NCBI GenBank assembly: GCA_017464425.1
Contig: JAFUDX010000001.1
Location: 1-45,553, forward strand
Length of the DNA stretch: 45,553 bases
Direction of reading: 5' to 3'
Origin: Treponema sp.
GTDB lineage: Bacteria; Spirochaetota; Spirochaetia; Treponematales; Treponemataceae
Part shown: positions 24,532 through 34,000 of the stretch, piece by piece
Numbering within the stretch: the first letter of the stretch is position 1
How the letters are laid out: every line of letters starts with the position of its first letter
Made by a program: the position numbers and the translations under genes
The notes under the pieces: generated by a model
What the model was told of the DNA's origin: nothing
Database searches by the model: none
Seen by the model: only the letters and a program-made list of their open reading frames with translations

Positions 24532-25986
24532 ATGAAATCATCAAAACTCCCCTCACTTCAAAAATTAGAATCATGGATTGACTCATACCTCAATTTTGAA
24601 AAAACTCCCAAAAAGAACATTTTTTGGCTCGACACAATGCGGTTTTTCTGCCAAAAATTTGGCGAACCTGAACAATGTGCCCCCTGTTTTCATGTGGCGG
24701 GCAGCAAAGGCAAAGGCTCCGTCTCAACATTTATCGCCTCAATTTTAGACGAAGCCGGCTACACGACCGGTATTTACACTTCCCCACACATTCTTGATTT
24801 TATCGAACGCATTTCTTCGGCAACGGGTGCGTTTAAAGCAGAAGTATACAACAATGCCGTTGAAGAGCTGATGAAGGGTGTACAAAGCATAACGCAAAGC
24901 GAGCTTCCTGCAGAGCGTCCGATTACATGGTTTGAGCTTGTCACACTGTTTTCATTTTTAGTCTTTCGACAGGCAAAGGTTGACTATTCCGTTTTTGAAG
25001 TGGGGCTTGGCGGCAGGCTGGATTCAACAAATGTCGTGCATCCCCTTTGCTCGATAATCACGCCGATTGAGCTTGAGCACACCGAATTCTTAGGCGATAC
25101 GGTAGAAAAAATTGCATATGAGAAAGGTGGAATCATAAAAGAAAACACCCCTGTCGTAATCGCACAGCAAACGCCTTCTGTCCGAGCCGTTTTTGAAAAA
25201 ATCGCAGAAGAAAAGCATGCCCCCGTCGTTTTTTTGGAAGACACCATAACAGATCTCGAATATAAGATAAAAAATATATCAACATATATAAAAAATAATA
25301 CAGAACAAACGATAGATAGTGTAAAAAAATATACATATTCACAATCTTTTGATTCAATGGCGTTAATGAGCCTGTCATTTTCTTCAAAATTATTCTCCCG
25401 ACCGATAAAAACTGACATACGATTGGTAGGAAAATTTCAGGCGGAGAATGCCACGCTCGCAGCAATCGCTGTAAAATCAGTGCTACCGAACATTAGTGAG
25501 GACGCGATTGAGCGAGGTCTCTCAAAAGCCCATCTCCCCGCTCGCTTTGAGATTCTTGAAAATCCGTTCTCAAAAAAATCATTTTTGATTCTCGACGGAG
25601 CGCATACGGTAAACAGCGTTCGCTTTACAATGGAAACGATGCGGCAGGTATTCGGAAAAAAAAATGCGGAAAAACCACACATTCTTCTTTTTGCCTGTGC
25701 CGCCGACAAGGATGCAAAAGACATCGCCCCGCTCTTTAAGAATGAATTCGACTTAGTGTTTTTGACAAAACCAGGAACGGTAAAACAATCTGACTTAACT
25801 GCGCTTTCACAAGCTTTTGACGAGGCTGCTATTGCCTACGATTTGGACGAAAATTTTGAACATCAAATACATCGGGCGATAAAAAAAGCCAGCGACGAAA
25901 ACGCACTTCTTCTCGTTACTGGCTCGTTCTATTTGATTGCTGAAGTAAAGAAACTACTCAATATATACTCTGGGAACGCGCTTTGA
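24532..25986 (+). CDS. folC: Folylpolyglutamate/dihydrofolate synthase
   Basis: The 484-aa cytoplasmic ligase has the FolC P-loop HVAGSKGKGSVSTF, the omega-loop region YTSPHILDFIERIS, VFEVGLGGRLDSTNVV, IELEHTEFLGDTVEKIAYEKGG and the C-terminal ILDGAHTVNSVRF and ACAADKDAKD motifs. It adds glutamate to folates (and dihydropteroate if bifunctional). It starts 5 nt after the CapA-like gene. The central stretch around 25255-25345 (residues about 242-271) is far more A/T rich than its surroundings. The 3' end overlaps alanine racemase by 33 bp on the other strand. Confidence 0.93.
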   Translation: MKSSKLPSLQKLESWIDSYLNFEKTPKKNIFWLDTMRFFCQKFGEPEQCAPCFHVAGSKGKGSVSTFIASILDEAGYTTGIYTSPHILDFIERISSATGAFKAEVYNNAVEELMKGVQSITQSELPAERPITWFELVTLFSFLVFRQAKVDYSVFEVGLGGRLDSTNVVHPLCSIITPIELEHTEFLGDTVEKIAYEKGGIIKENTPVVIAQQTPSVRAVFEKIAEEKHAPVVFLEDTITDLEYKIKNISTYIKNNTEQTIDSVKKYTYSQSFDSMALMSLSFSSKLFSRPIKTDIRLVGKFQAENATLAAIAVKSVLPNISEDAIERGLSKAHLPARFEILENPFSKKSFLILDGAHTVNSVRFTMETMRQVFGKKNAEKPHILLFACAADKDAKDIAPLFKNEFDLVFLTKPGTVKQSDLTALSQAFDEAAIAYDLDENFEHQIHRAIKKASDENALLLVTGSFYLIAEVKKLLNIYSGNAL

Positions 25987-27126
25987 TATTCCGCAGGTGA
26001 TTTCATAGGAAATCGTGTTCGTAGCCCGCGCAATATCCTCCGCGCTTTGCAACGCACCGCTATTTTCAGGCCCAAAAATCACCGCCTCGTCCCAGCGTTT
26101 GACTTCGCTCATTTTCCCCACATCGACCATGCACTGATCCATGCAGATTCTGCCACGAATCGGATACGCCTTTCCGTTTATTGCGACTTTTAGACCGCTT
26201 CCCTCGCCGCCTTCATGCGTCTGGTTAAAACGGCGGAAAAGCCCGTCATCGTAGCCAATCGGAATAACGCCGATGTCAGTTTCACGGGAGGAAGTCCATG
26301 TGCGACCATAGGAAATCGAATGTCCGATTCCAAATTTTCGAATCGCAACGACTTTTGAGACAAGTGCCATCACGGGTTTTAATTCAATTTCTTCATCTTT
26401 TTTTGAGAAATATTCGCAGGTCAAATCGCCTGGATAATAGCCGTAGCAGATAATTCCAGGTCGGCACATGTCCAAGTGCATTTCAGGATTATTCAGCGTG
26501 AGTGCGGAATTTGCGCAGTGGCGGATTCCGGGATCAATTCCGAGCTTTTTAACCTGCTCGGTTGCAAACAAAAATCGCTCGAACTGCATTTTAGTATATT
26601 CGATGTCGTCTGCGTCTAAAGAGTCACCCACCGCAAAATGTGTGCACATGCCGCCTAACTGAAGGACTTTTGTGTCCTCAATCATCTTCGCATAAAACGC
26701 AGATTCTTCGGGAAGACAGCCAATCCGTCCCATTCCCGTGTCAACAGCCAAATGAACAGGGAAATCTTTTTTACCGAGCCTGAGGCATGAAACGGCGATG
26801 CCCGTGATGTATTCTTCATCAAAGACAAGCGGCGTCAAATCATTCTCAACGAGTGCGTCCATTTCATCAGGTGAGCACAAACTCAAAACCAAAATCGGGC
26901 ATTTAATTCCCGCCTCGCGAAGCTGAATTCCTTCATTTATGATAGAAACGGCAAAATAATCAACGCCACATTCAAGCGCGACCTTTGCGCACTGAACTGC
27001 CCCATGCCCGTATGCGTCCGCCTTGATTGCCACGCACATTTTTGCGGGAGATTTTATTTTTGCGCGGATTGTTTTTAAATTATGCCGCAGGTTTTCAAGA
27101 TAGATTTTTGCGATTGTCGGTCTCAT
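25954..27126 (-). CDS. alr: Alanine racemase
   Basis: The 390-aa PLP enzyme has the pyridoxal lysine K35 in VAIKADAYGHGA, the substrate-side HLAVDTGMGRIG, RPGIICYGYYPG, the C-terminal-domain catalytic Tyr in SISYGRTWTSSRETDIGVIPIGYDDG and RGRICMDQCMVDVG. It supplies D-alanine for peptidoglycan. It is the third gene of a minus-strand run (388-aa protein, small lipoprotein, alr). The overlap of 33 bp with folC is tail-to-tail, so antisense effects on both 3' ends are possible. Length and motifs are normal. Confidence 0.95.
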   Translation of the reverse strand: MRPTIAKIYLENLRHNLKTIRAKIKSPAKMCVAIKADAYGHGAVQCAKVALECGVDYFAVSIINEGIQLREAGIKCPILVLSLCSPDEMDALVENDLTPLVFDEEYITGIAVSCLRLGKKDFPVHLAVDTGMGRIGCLPEESAFYAKMIEDTKVLQLGGMCTHFAVGDSLDADDIEYTKMQFERFLFATEQVKKLGIDPGIRHCANSALTLNNPEMHLDMCRPGIICYGYYPGDLTCEYFSKKDEEIELKPVMALVSKVVAIRKFGIGHSISYGRTWTSSRETDIGVIPIGYDDGLFRRFNQTHEGGEGSGLKVAINGKAYPIRGRICMDQCMVDVGKMSEVKRWDEAVIFGPENSGALQSAEDIARATNTISYEITCGISKRVPRVYIE

Positions 27127-27155
27127 TTTTATTCTCGTGAGTTAGATTTTTGTGC

Positions 27156-27791
27156 TTAGTTTTCTGATTTTAGTTTTTCTTCTGGAAGCAAGCAGATGAC
27201 GGCATTTCCAGGACTTACATAACAGGTGCGTTTGGTAGAGGCAAGTTTATAGTCCTTGAGAATGGCTTCGTTGTTTTTCCAGTTGTTTTTTGCCTTGCCC
27301 ATAAAAAGAAGCTCGCCCGTCTCGTCATAAATCGCGATATTTTCTGTAGGATTTGTTATAAAATCGCGGCATTTTTCGGCTGTTGCAGAAAGCAGTTCCT
27401 TTTTGTAATTGACGGAAAATTTGATTTCATCATCTCCACCTGCGGCATCGTAATAGGTAACGGCATATTCCCCAGTAGGAATAGTTTCGCCTTCAGGAGC
27501 ATTTAAATTGAGTGAAAATGCGTAGCTCTTGTTGAGACCAGTAAAGATTTCTGGCTTAGTGACATTCCATGAATAGCCAGTTTGTGCATGGAATACTGAA
27601 AAAGACTCAGTGCGCTGCACGGCATTCGTGACCTGCAAAAAAACGGCAAGTCGTTGTGCGGGCGGATTTTCTGAATCAGTAAAATCAAAAATCGTACTTG
27701 CAGAGGCAGAAACGACATCGGTTTCACTTTCGGCACAGGAAAAAAGCAAGAGAGAAAACAGAAAGATGAGCGAGTAACGAAAAAACTTCAT
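27156..27791 (-). CDS. Small lipoprotein of unknown function
   Basis: The 211-aa protein has a clear lipoprotein signal (FLFSLLLFSC, Cys19). I do not recognise the rest. It looks beta-rich with an Ig-like stretch (SYAFSLNLNAPEG, TGEYAVTYYDAAGGDDE) and a later segment (NIAIYDETGELLFMGKAKN) that reads like a beta hairpin. It starts 4 nt after the 388-aa gene and precedes alr by 29 nt, so the three share a transcript. Location is probably the periplasmic face of a membrane. Confidence 0.75.
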   Translation of the reverse strand: MKFFRYSLIFLFSLLLFSCAESETDVVSASASTIFDFTDSENPPAQRLAVFLQVTNAVQRTESFSVFHAQTGYSWNVTKPEIFTGLNKSYAFSLNLNAPEGETIPTGEYAVTYYDAAGGDDEIKFSVNYKKELLSATAEKCRDFITNPTENIAIYDETGELLFMGKAKNNWKNNEAILKDYKLASTKRTCYVSPGNAVICLLPEEKLKSEN

Positions 27792-27795
27792 GATT

Positions 27796-28962
27796 CTAGA
27801 AGTTGAAAATGAGGTTGATGACCGTCAAATCCTGATTGGCAAATTGGTTTACGATTGACTCGAATTTGACATTGAGCTTTTTACAGGCATCGTCAAGATA
27901 TGAAAGATAGTACAAGCCCAAATCGGTGCCGCCCTGCCCGTCCGGGATTTCGCGGTAAAAATCGATGAGGGAGCGCTTGTTGGTATCGGCAGCCATTTTG
28001 TCTTCGATGTTGGCCTTTGTTTCCTGATTTTCGTCATTTTTGTTCAAGACCATGATTTGCAAGCGGCCCTGCTTACCGATTGCCGTTGAGCCACCGCCGA
28101 GTTTCCATGAAAGGGAAACCAACTCGTGCTTGCGCTTTAACTCGCCGATGATTTTTGAGCGGACTTCTGGGTCAAAAAGAAGCGCGTCCAAATCATCAAC
28201 GCCGTTGTACAGCACTTTTGCTTCTTTTTTAAGGTTCTGATTTTCGGCATTGAGCGCAAGTTCCATGAGAAGGATGGAAATATATTCTGCAACGCGCGAC
28301 TTTTCCATGTAAATCTGCAAAAGGTGACGGATTGCGATATTGATTTGCGCGAATCCTTCTTTATCTTTAAAAAATTTGATGATGATGTACCAGTTCATGA
28401 GCGAAAGGCGGTTGAGGAATTTTTCGGTCATGAGAAGGTAAATATTGCGCTCTTCCAAAGAATATTCTTTGTTCTCCATGATGGACTTCCACACGGGGTC
28501 AAGGATTTCTTTTTTTGCCTGACGAACGATGTTTTCTTTTTTGGCAATCATAAGACGGAGCTGCTTATCGTCGATTTTGGTGCGCTCGTCAATCAATTCG
28601 CTTGGATTGGAACGGTTGTGCTTACGAACGCAGTCACATTTGATTAAGTCGGCGAAAACCTGACGGTCAAACTGCTTGTAAAGGATTGAATAGACAACGA
28701 CCTTTGCCAAGTCCATGACTTCCTGACGCACAGACACGAATTCCGACATGGAAATTTCGATTTTGGAAATGTAGTCAACCATAATCATGTTCTGGATTGA
28801 CTGCGGGGAGAATGGATTTAATGAGATGCCGTATTCCTCAACATTGTCGGCAAGCCTAATTCGGAGCAACTTTTTGTTGTTGCTGATGAAGTGGGATGTA
28901 CCCGCCTCCGTTAAGATTACCTTCAATGGCAAATTGAGTGTGAATTTTTTTTCTGCTGGCAT
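27796..28962 (-). CDS. 388-aa cytoplasmic protein with faint GHKL-ATPase traits
   Basis: No family is firmly recognised. There is no signal peptide or membrane segment. Residues 1-75 look beta-rich, 75-230 helical. Residues 230-355 resemble a degenerate GHKL (histidine-kinase-type) ATPase: LLMELALNAENQN (231-243) reads like an N box, RLQIMVLNKN (300-309) sits where a G1 strand would be, and GGTDLGLYYLSYLDD (344-358) reads like a G2 box with lid helix. No phospho-accepting His region is evident. A GGGAG lies 7 nt before the ATG at 28962. It is the first gene of an operon with a lipoprotein and alr. An anti-sigma or sensor role would be inference. Confidence 0.55.
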   Translation of the reverse strand: MPAEKKFTLNLPLKVILTEAGTSHFISNNKKLLRIRLADNVEEYGISLNPFSPQSIQNMIMVDYISKIEISMSEFVSVRQEVMDLAKVVVYSILYKQFDRQVFADLIKCDCVRKHNRSNPSELIDERTKIDDKQLRLMIAKKENIVRQAKKEILDPVWKSIMENKEYSLEERNIYLLMTEKFLNRLSLMNWYIIIKFFKDKEGFAQINIAIRHLLQIYMEKSRVAEYISILLMELALNAENQNLKKEAKVLYNGVDDLDALLFDPEVRSKIIGELKRKHELVSLSWKLGGGSTAIGKQGRLQIMVLNKNDENQETKANIEDKMAADTNKRSLIDFYREIPDGQGGTDLGLYYLSYLDDACKKLNVKFESIVNQFANQDLTVINLIFNF

Positions 28963-28990
28963 GAAAATTCTCCCGTTCTTTTATCTATTC

Positions 28991-29019
28991 ATTGTACTAC
29001 AAGGTACTTGAATTGTAAA
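28991..29019 (-). promoter_or_regulatory. Promoter of the 388-aa protein operon
   Basis: On the minus strand TTTACA (29019-29014), 17 nt, TACAAT (28996-28991). The start would be near 28984, with a 22-nt leader holding a good GGGAG. It overlaps the divergent plus-strand promoter of the next gene. Confidence 0.6.
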
Positions 29020-29036
29020 CTGACAAATTATATTCT
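29008..29036 (+). promoter_or_regulatory. Promoter of the 8-TM protein gene (leaderless)
   Basis: TTGAAT (29008-29013), 17 nt, TATTCT (29031-29036). The predicted start site is 29043, the A of the second of two adjacent ATG codons. There is no Shine-Dalgarno. It overlaps the minus-strand promoter, so the two probably exclude each other. Confidence 0.45.
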
Positions 29037-29039
29037 TAT

Positions 29040-31079
29040 ATGATGAATTTTCGAAAAATTCTTGTTTTTCTTCTATTATTATCGGCAGGATTTGCTGTTT
29101 TCTCTCAAGAAAAAACTCAGGAAACATTCTTGCACATTCCGTTCGGAAATTCACTTTCAAATTCGGTAGCATCTTCTCTTTCGCGCCACAGTTTTTCGCC
29201 TGTCAAACAGCAGCTTTCCGATACGGGACAGGATAATTTTGCGTACAATATAATTCTTGATTTTGAAGGAGATTCTGACCTTCGCCAGAATGACAGCAAT
29301 TCAGTTCAGAGTATTAGTCATGCTGAATTTGTTTCAGCATCTGCAAATTTCCGAAACGAAGTGATTTTTTGCTTTACACAGGAAGATTTTTTTGTACATG
29401 AGGATGAAATTCTTGATTTTCTTACCTACATAAAGGAATTAAAGCGTGAATGGCGAGCAACGGTGCTTTTTTCGGCGTTGGATTTTTCCGAATTCAAAGA
29501 TTCTTCTTCACCAAACGGCTCTCATATTTTTGCTTCTTCAATCGATGATGCTGATTCAGTCTGTGCGATTATCATTTCCCTCGACGATTCAAAAGAAAAT
29601 GCGATTCATACGGGAAGCAAACGCCATACGACTCCCCTTTTTTTGACCCAGCGGATTACCGATTCATTTTTTGAGACGCGGAACCGATTCACTTTTGAGG
29701 ATACGCTTTCTGCAATTTACCGGCTCGGCATTTTAAGTGGCGAAGAGCGGCTTTCGTATTTTTTTGAAAATGACATTCCTGCGATTGGAATTGATTTTAA
29801 TGGAAGCAAAAATCTCTCCGTTCTCAAAAATTTTGCCCAGAATTATACGCTTGAAGGCACGGAAGAATGGGACATGCACTATTTGTACCTCGACCGCGCC
29901 AATATTTTCAAGGGAATTTTTATCAATGAGCGCACGATTATCATCATCTGTCTGTGCGTGGGCCTGCTTACGATTCTGATTTTGTGCGTTTTTTCTTTTA
30001 CCGGCTCGCATGGTGAGCGACAAAAGTATGAATTCATAAAATCCAGCTACATGATTCCGATTACGGTAGGAATTTCATTTTTGTCGCTCGTTTTGGGGCA
30101 GAATATCGTCGCATTTTTCTCATCCAATTTTTCTATCAATCCCGTGTTTCAGTTCGGAATCAAAATCGTCTTTTCGCTTACCTTTATCTCGATTTTGTTT
30201 GCCGTTCAGGAAATTTTAAAATTTTCGGTCACGGCGTTTGTGTACGGCTATTTGCTTTCGGTCGTCTCGATTTTTAATATTTTCCTGTTTTCTACGCGGG
30301 ATTTAACACTGTTCGTCATTTTTGCGATTGAATACATCATCATTTACATTTCCCGCTCGGCAAAAAAACTCGGAATTTTGGTGTTCTTCTTTATTTTGAT
30401 GGCGATTCCGTTTATGCCGTACGCTTACATCATCATCAAAAACGCAACGGATGCGGAATTGGCGGTGTCGATTTTTTGCGACCCGATTGGAAACCTGTTG
30501 CTCGCGTTTGCCATGTTCCCGTTCCAAATCATGTGGCTTAAAATCTTGATGTTCATGAACATTTATGCAGGTGGCAAAGGCTATTCAATGAAGCGAATCA
30601 TTTTTAACGATGTGTTCTCAACGGCTCTCGTTTTGACATTCGTCTTTAGTCTGATTTTTTCTATTTCCCAGTTTATTTACAAGCCTGCTGAGCGGCGCAT
30701 GAATAAAATTGAAACAAAAATCGTTCAAGAGGAAAGAAACACGCTCACGGCGCAATTAAGCAAGGACAGTTTTTCGGGTATGAATACGAACCACATTGCC
30801 ATTCAGTCAAACGATGAGGCAGTGCGCTATACGGTCATGCTGTACGGAATCAATACGGAGCACCCGATTTACGATTCAATTTATGATTATACCGTGATTT
30901 CAGACAAAGGCAGAAGTGATGTCTATTCATTTACGATTCCCGATTTTCCGCCCAAAGAAATTACGATTGACTATGCCTGTGATGTGAGCGCACGGGCAAA
31001 AATTGAAATTACGGCACTGTATCGGACAGAAATGCCGCATACATTCCGCTCTGAAACGCGGGAGCTGAAGGTCGAATAA
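29040..31079 (+). CDS. Exported-domain plus eight-helix membrane protein, unrecognised
   Basis: The 679-aa protein has a signal peptide (about 1-22), an extracytoplasmic alpha/beta domain (about 23-295), roughly eight membrane helices (about 299-322, 336-358, 370-390, 395-418, 422-438, 444-466, 482-508, 521-546) and a C-terminal soluble beta-rich domain (about 560-679). The layout of a lumenal peptidase-like domain followed by 8-9 helices recalls M28-type membrane proteins such as GAA1/FXNA, but I see no metal-binding set, so this is only a topology hint. Residues about 77-102 are encoded by a palindromic repeat. ATG at 29040 or 29043. Its TAA is followed directly by the GTG of the next gene. 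Confidence 0.7.
   Translation: MMNFRKILVFLLLLSAGFAVFSQEKTQETFLHIPFGNSLSNSVASSLSRHSFSPVKQQLSDTGQDNFAYNIILDFEGDSDLRQNDSNSVQSISHAEFVSASANFRNEVIFCFTQEDFFVHEDEILDFLTYIKELKREWRATVLFSALDFSEFKDSSSPNGSHIFASSIDDADSVCAIIISLDDSKENAIHTGSKRHTTPLFLTQRITDSFFETRNRFTFEDTLSAIYRLGILSGEERLSYFFENDIPAIGIDFNGSKNLSVLKNFAQNYTLEGTEEWDMHYLYLDRANIFKGIFINERTIIIICLCVGLLTILILCVFSFTGSHGERQKYEFIKSSYMIPITVGISFLSLVLGQNIVAFFSSNFSINPVFQFGIKIVFSLTFISILFAVQEILKFSVTAFVYGYLLSVVSIFNIFLFSTRDLTLFVIFAIEYIIIYISRSAKKLGILVFFFILMAIPFMPYAYIIIKNATDAELAVSIFCDPIGNLLLAFAMFPFQIMWLKILMFMNIYAGGKGYSMKRIIFNDVFSTALVLTFVFSLIFSISQFIYKPAERRMNKIETKIVQEERNTLTAQLSKDSFSGMNTNHIAIQSNDEAVRYTVMLYGINTEHPIYDSIYDYTVISDKGRSDVYSFTIPDFPPKEITIDYACDVSARAKIEITALYRTEMPHTFRSETRELKVE
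29270..29343. repeat. Palindromic repeat inserted in a coding sequence
   Basis: The segment carries two hairpins: ATTCTG/CAGAAT (29272-29277 with 29286-29291) and a perfect 8-bp ATGCTGAA/TTCAGCAT (29320-29327 with 29333-29340). Its two halves match the style of widespread bacterial interspersed repeats of the ATTCTGAA...CATGCTGAA type, known from memory in Treponema and other genomes. It is in frame and translated as a hydrophilic loop including DSDLRQNDS and SHAEFVSASA. No second copy is in the window. Confidence 0.6.
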
Positions 31080-34000
31080 GTGAACACCGTTTTTCTCCAT
31101 GTTGATTTAGATGCATTTTTCGCCTCTGTCGAGCAACTTGACCACCCCGAATACAAAGGAAAGCCCGTGATTGTGGGAGGGCTTCCGACCGACCGCCGTT
31201 CCGTTGTCTCTACTGCCTCGTATGAAGCACGGAAATTTGGCGTGCACTCGGCAATGCCCACCTTTCAGGCGGTAAAATTGTGTCCAAACGGGATTTATCT
31301 GCGCCCGCGCATGAAACGCTACCACGAAAAGAGCGAAGAAGTGATGGCGATTTTTAGGGAATACTCGCCCGACATTCAGCAGATTTCCGTTGATGAGGCG
31401 TTCATTGATTTGACGGGCACGGAACGGCTTTTTGGCTCACCCGAAGACACGGCGCGTCGCCTCAAAAAAGAAGTATTTGAAAAAACAGGATTAACCGTTT
31501 CGGTGGGGCTTGCTTCCACAAAATACTGCGCGAAAATTGCTTCAGGCTTACAAAAACCTGACGGACTTACGATTGTGCCTTTTGGGGGCGAAACTGAATT
31601 CATGCTGTCGCTCCCGCTCACCAAAGTGTGGGGCGCGGGCAAAAAAACGCTCGCAAAACTGGAGCAATACGGAATCAAAACCACGCGCGACATCTACACG
31701 CGCTCGGAAAAACTTTTGCAAAGCCTGTTCGGAAATGCGGCTGGCTCGTTTTTGTATCATTCGGTGCGTGGAAACGAAGGCGCGGATTTTCGAGCCGAGC
31801 CAAAATCGCGGTCAATCAGTGCGGAAAACACTTACGAATACGATTTGACGAATCCAGAAATCATCGAAACGGCGATTTTGGACTTGTGCCACACGGTCAT
31901 GTTCCGCAGCCTACGCGAAAAGGTGCGGAGTACGACGGTTGCTCTTAAAATCCGCTACGAAGATTTTTCGACGGTGAGCGTTCAGACGACAAGCGAGCGA
32001 TATGTTTCTTCGGTTGACGATTTGTTTGAGCGGGCAAAGGCTCTGCTGGAAAAAAAACGCGATGCGCGGCTCGGAATTCGTCTTTTGGGCGTGGCGATGC
32101 AAAATCTTGAAGACGACACCACGCCCCGTCAGCAAGAGTTGTTTGACTTTGGCGATGAAAAAAAACGAAAGCTTGAAAGCGCGATTCTAAAAGCGCAGGA
32201 AAAAGACCCGTCTTTAAAAATCACGAAGGCGCGGCTGTTGGGAACGACATCAGTTGCCCTGCTCCTTGCCCTGCTTCCGATTCAAAAATCATATGCGGAA
32301 CTTCCGACCAAAACCGAAAAAGAGGCGGATGGTGCGGCGGGTATCGTCTTTGACACATCAAAACTGCCGCTTTCTGATTCTGGTGAATTCGTTTCGCTCT
32401 TTAACAAGGACTTTGGCGAGCAGAATGTAGAATTTTTTGCCGAAGGCTACTGGAAAAGCACGATTACGGGTGGCGCGACCTATTCGTTTGGATTCGGGAC
32501 AACGCCCACGCTCTCTACGAACACGCCTGTCTTTGCGCAGAATGTGGATTTAAGCCTCTATTTTTTATTGAACCATCACTGGTATTTTGAAGCCGCTTTT
32601 GCCGACGAATTCACCAAAAACACCGTGGCGGCAGGCTACATCGGCGACGGCTACTTAAAGCACGCACGCGTTTCAAACCGAAAAATCATATTCCCGTCAA
32701 TTTATTCTGTTGATGATGTGAATCGCGGGATTGGCGGTGGTGAAAATCAGGCACCAGGAATTTCGTTCAATTGGAAGGGCGAAAACTGGCAGGCTGATTC
32801 AGCGGTTCGCTACGATTTATTGGAAGTACACAAAAAGACCTGGTACGGAAAAAATTCTGTCTCAATCAATGAAATCGCATTGTCTGCCTACAACACGGGA
32901 AATCAATACTTTTTGCCAAAATTTTCGCTCGTTCAGAATATCAAAGCCGTGTATGTCGAGTCTTCTTCGGGCGACTACAAAGACAGCAAGGGCAGAAAAT
33001 ACAAAAAACTTGATGAAAGCCAGTATGTGCTCATCGCAAGCCAAAATCAGATTCTCCTTTCAAAGGATGCAAAGGCGTATAAAAAAAATGGCGTGCTTCC
33101 AGCGGTGGCGGTAACTTTTTATGGAAGCGTGGCGCAGGGGGATTTTGAAAGTTTTTTTGAGAAAGTGGAAAAGTGGTTTTCAGTGAGCAATGAGCGGTTA
33201 GCAGTGAGCAGTTATTTCTATAAGATGTTCGTTCGTGATTCAAAGGAAAGTCTTTCTTCAGGAAAGGCGACGGGAGAACTTTTCTATTCCATTGACGGCG
33301 AGGATTGCTTGTTTTTGCAGCATCCGTCAGGGTTTTCGCCGTTTGCGGTGGCTTCCCGCTATGATTGTGGCTCTTCAAGTGCGAGTGATGCGCAGATTGC
33401 GGAAAAGATGAGCGGAGTAGCTGATTCTGATTACGCGGTTGTGATTGATGACGATGACACAGCGTTTGTCCAGACGGATTTTTTTTATGCCAATCATCTC
33501 TACGCTGATGTGTACCTCTCTGATGATGAGGCGACCGATGAAGCTGAAAAACTGATTCATTCTGCGTTTCCGCTTGCCCGTGAAAATCCGCAGGTGTATT
33601 TGGGCGGTTCTGATTCTGTTTCTGGAAAAGTGCTTCAAGTGCGCAGTTTTAGTCCTGTAAATCGCTTTGAAATCGGAACGGACGCGGTGGCAGGAACGGT
33701 GACGGTCTACAAAAACGGCGTGATTGACACGGGAGCGCGATTCGATGAAGAATCTGGCACGATTACGCTTTCAAGCGCGGTGGGAACGAGCGACCACATT
33801 ACGGCGCGGTGGTATGAAGAAAGCGAAGACAGTGAGTCGGGGGCGGTCGTGGCGGCAGGTGGATTCAAATATGATTTTACCGACCGCGTTTCAGCCGACA
33901 TTTCCGCGTCTGGGCGGTGGAGTTATTCGCCTGAAAAGGAATTTTCTGATTCATCAAGCACTCAGACGGGATTTGCCACGCTCGCAACCAAATTTTCCTA

